Positions 63,439 through 64,000 of a stretch of 64,000 nt of DNA are shown here, in pieces (position 1 is the first letter of the stretch; each line of letters begins with the position of its first letter). The position numbers were made by a program, and so were the translations under genes. The DNA is taken from the NCBI RefSeq assembly GCF_000829825.1, contig NZ_JXSL01000030.1:627501-691500 (forward strand). The letters run 5' to 3'. The notes beneath the pieces were generated by a model. It made no database searches and had not been told where the DNA came from. It saw nothing but the letters and a program-made list of their open reading frames with translations. This DNA is from Paramagnetospirillum magnetotacticum MS-1. Lineage in GTDB: Bacteria > Pseudomonadota > Alphaproteobacteria > Rhodospirillales > Magnetospirillaceae.

Positions 63439-64000
63439 TTAGTCCAAGGTCTGCCGGTACTGCTTCATGGCCAGGGCGGCGCTCAAGCCCACGAAGGCGA
63501 TGATCGGCCACATCTCGGGCCAGATTTCCGCGACGCCGTTGCCTTTGAGCAAAATGCCGCGCACCACCCGCAGGAAATGGGTCAGCGGAAAGATCTCGCC
63601 CACCCATTGGGCCCAGACCGGCATGCCCCGGAACGGGAACATGAAGCCCGACAGCAAAATGGACGGCAGGAAGAAAAAGAAGCTCATCTGCATGGCCTGA
63701 AGCTGGTTCTTGGCCACGGTGGAAAAGGTGAACCCCACCGTCAGATTAGACGCGATGAACAGCAAAAGCGCCACCGACAGCAAGGTCAGACTGCCCACCA
63801 GCGGCACTCCGAACAGCCAGCGGGCCGAGGCGACGATCACCACCACCTGCACATAGCCCACCCCGATATAGGGCAGGATCTTGCCCACCATCACTTCGGC
63901 GGGCCGCACCGGCATGGCCAGGAGGTTTTCCATGGTACCGCGCTCGCGTTCGCGCGTCACCGCCAGGGCGGTCATCATGACCATGGTCATGGTGAGGATC
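63439..64000 (-). CDS. ABC-2 type transporter permease (partial, 5' end outside window)
   Basis: The C-terminal part of an ABC-2 family export permease; the N-terminus lies beyond position 64000. The visible residues include LAVTRERERGTMENLLAMPV, a family motif, then about five membrane helices (PYIGVGYVQVVVIVASARWL, SFFFFLPSILLSGFMFPFRG) and the conserved IFPLTHFLRVVRGILLKGNG. It resembles YhhJ/DrrB-type permeases, which export drugs or lipids with an HlyD-like partner. It converges with the chemoreceptor gene. Confidence 0.88.
   Translation of the reverse strand, partial: ILTMTMVMMTALAVTRERERGTMENLLAMPVRPAEVMVGKILPYIGVGYVQVVVIVASARWLFGVPLVGSLTLLSVALLLFIASNLTVGFTFSTVAKNQLQAMQMSFFFFLPSILLSGFMFPFRGMPVWAQWVGEIFPLTHFLRVVRGILLKGNGVAEIWPEMWPIIAFVGLSAALAMKQYRQTLD

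Overview
The window is a chromosomal segment of a high-GC alphaproteobacterium, most likely of the Rhodospirillales and close to Magnetospirillum. The evidence is the gene content: alphaproteobacterial AddA and AddB, short HprK with RapZ, a mannose-type EIIA with HPr and EI, AcnB, the DUF1285/Nudix/CCA operon, and rpmI-rplT-pheST without an adjacent infC. I cannot confirm genus or species from sequence alone. Almost all the DNA is coding, and I saw no tRNA, rRNA, CRISPR array, transposase or integrase.

Layout. 1-4206 (minus): moxR translationally coupled to addA, which runs off the left edge. 4252-6723 (plus): DUF1285, CoA-type Nudix hydrolase, CCA-adding enzyme. 6718-12768: a small Cys-rich ORF, a MYG1-family protein, a DUF2786 protein, two membrane proteins (UPF0114, DUF6159) and a large fusion of a periplasmic binding domain to a pentameric ligand-gated ion channel. 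12815-15797 (minus): a TRAP transporter. 16123-24000: an orphan OmpR-type regulator, addB (about 13.7 kb from addA), acnB and a DUF1848 protein, with two copies of a structured intergenic repeat. 24178-31572 (plus): a lytic transglycosylase, then hprK-rapZ-EIIA-HPr-EI and ahcY. 31644-38848: a FecR-like Tat protein and the minus-strand yejABEF-eamA oligopeptide importer operon.

39054-48821 is mostly housekeeping: rpmI-rplT, pheST, a phosphatase, a MarR regulator, a dienelactone hydrolase, yggT-yggU-folD, nnrU and pmbA. 48869-56911 holds a hydroxyacid dehydrogenase, an SH3 protein and a redox cluster. That cluster has a diheme cytochrome c, a cytochrome b fused to an SHP-like cytochrome c and a 39-residue ORF, with a divergent PepSY protein, response regulator and sensor kinase. 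A PP2C phosphatase and a solute-binding protein follow. 57068-64000 holds a secreted two-domain Lcl/DUF1566 protein, a secreted TPR-CHAT protease, an Aer-like PAS protein, a chemoreceptor and a truncated ABC-2 permease.

The items most worth following are the binding-protein/ion-channel fusion (10531-12768), the exported CHAT protease with its Lcl-domain neighbour (57000-61478), the cytochrome b-SHP fusion cluster (50656-54456), the moxR-addA coupling with addA separated from addB, and the covarying intergenic repeat (16814-16927 and 22886-22986).
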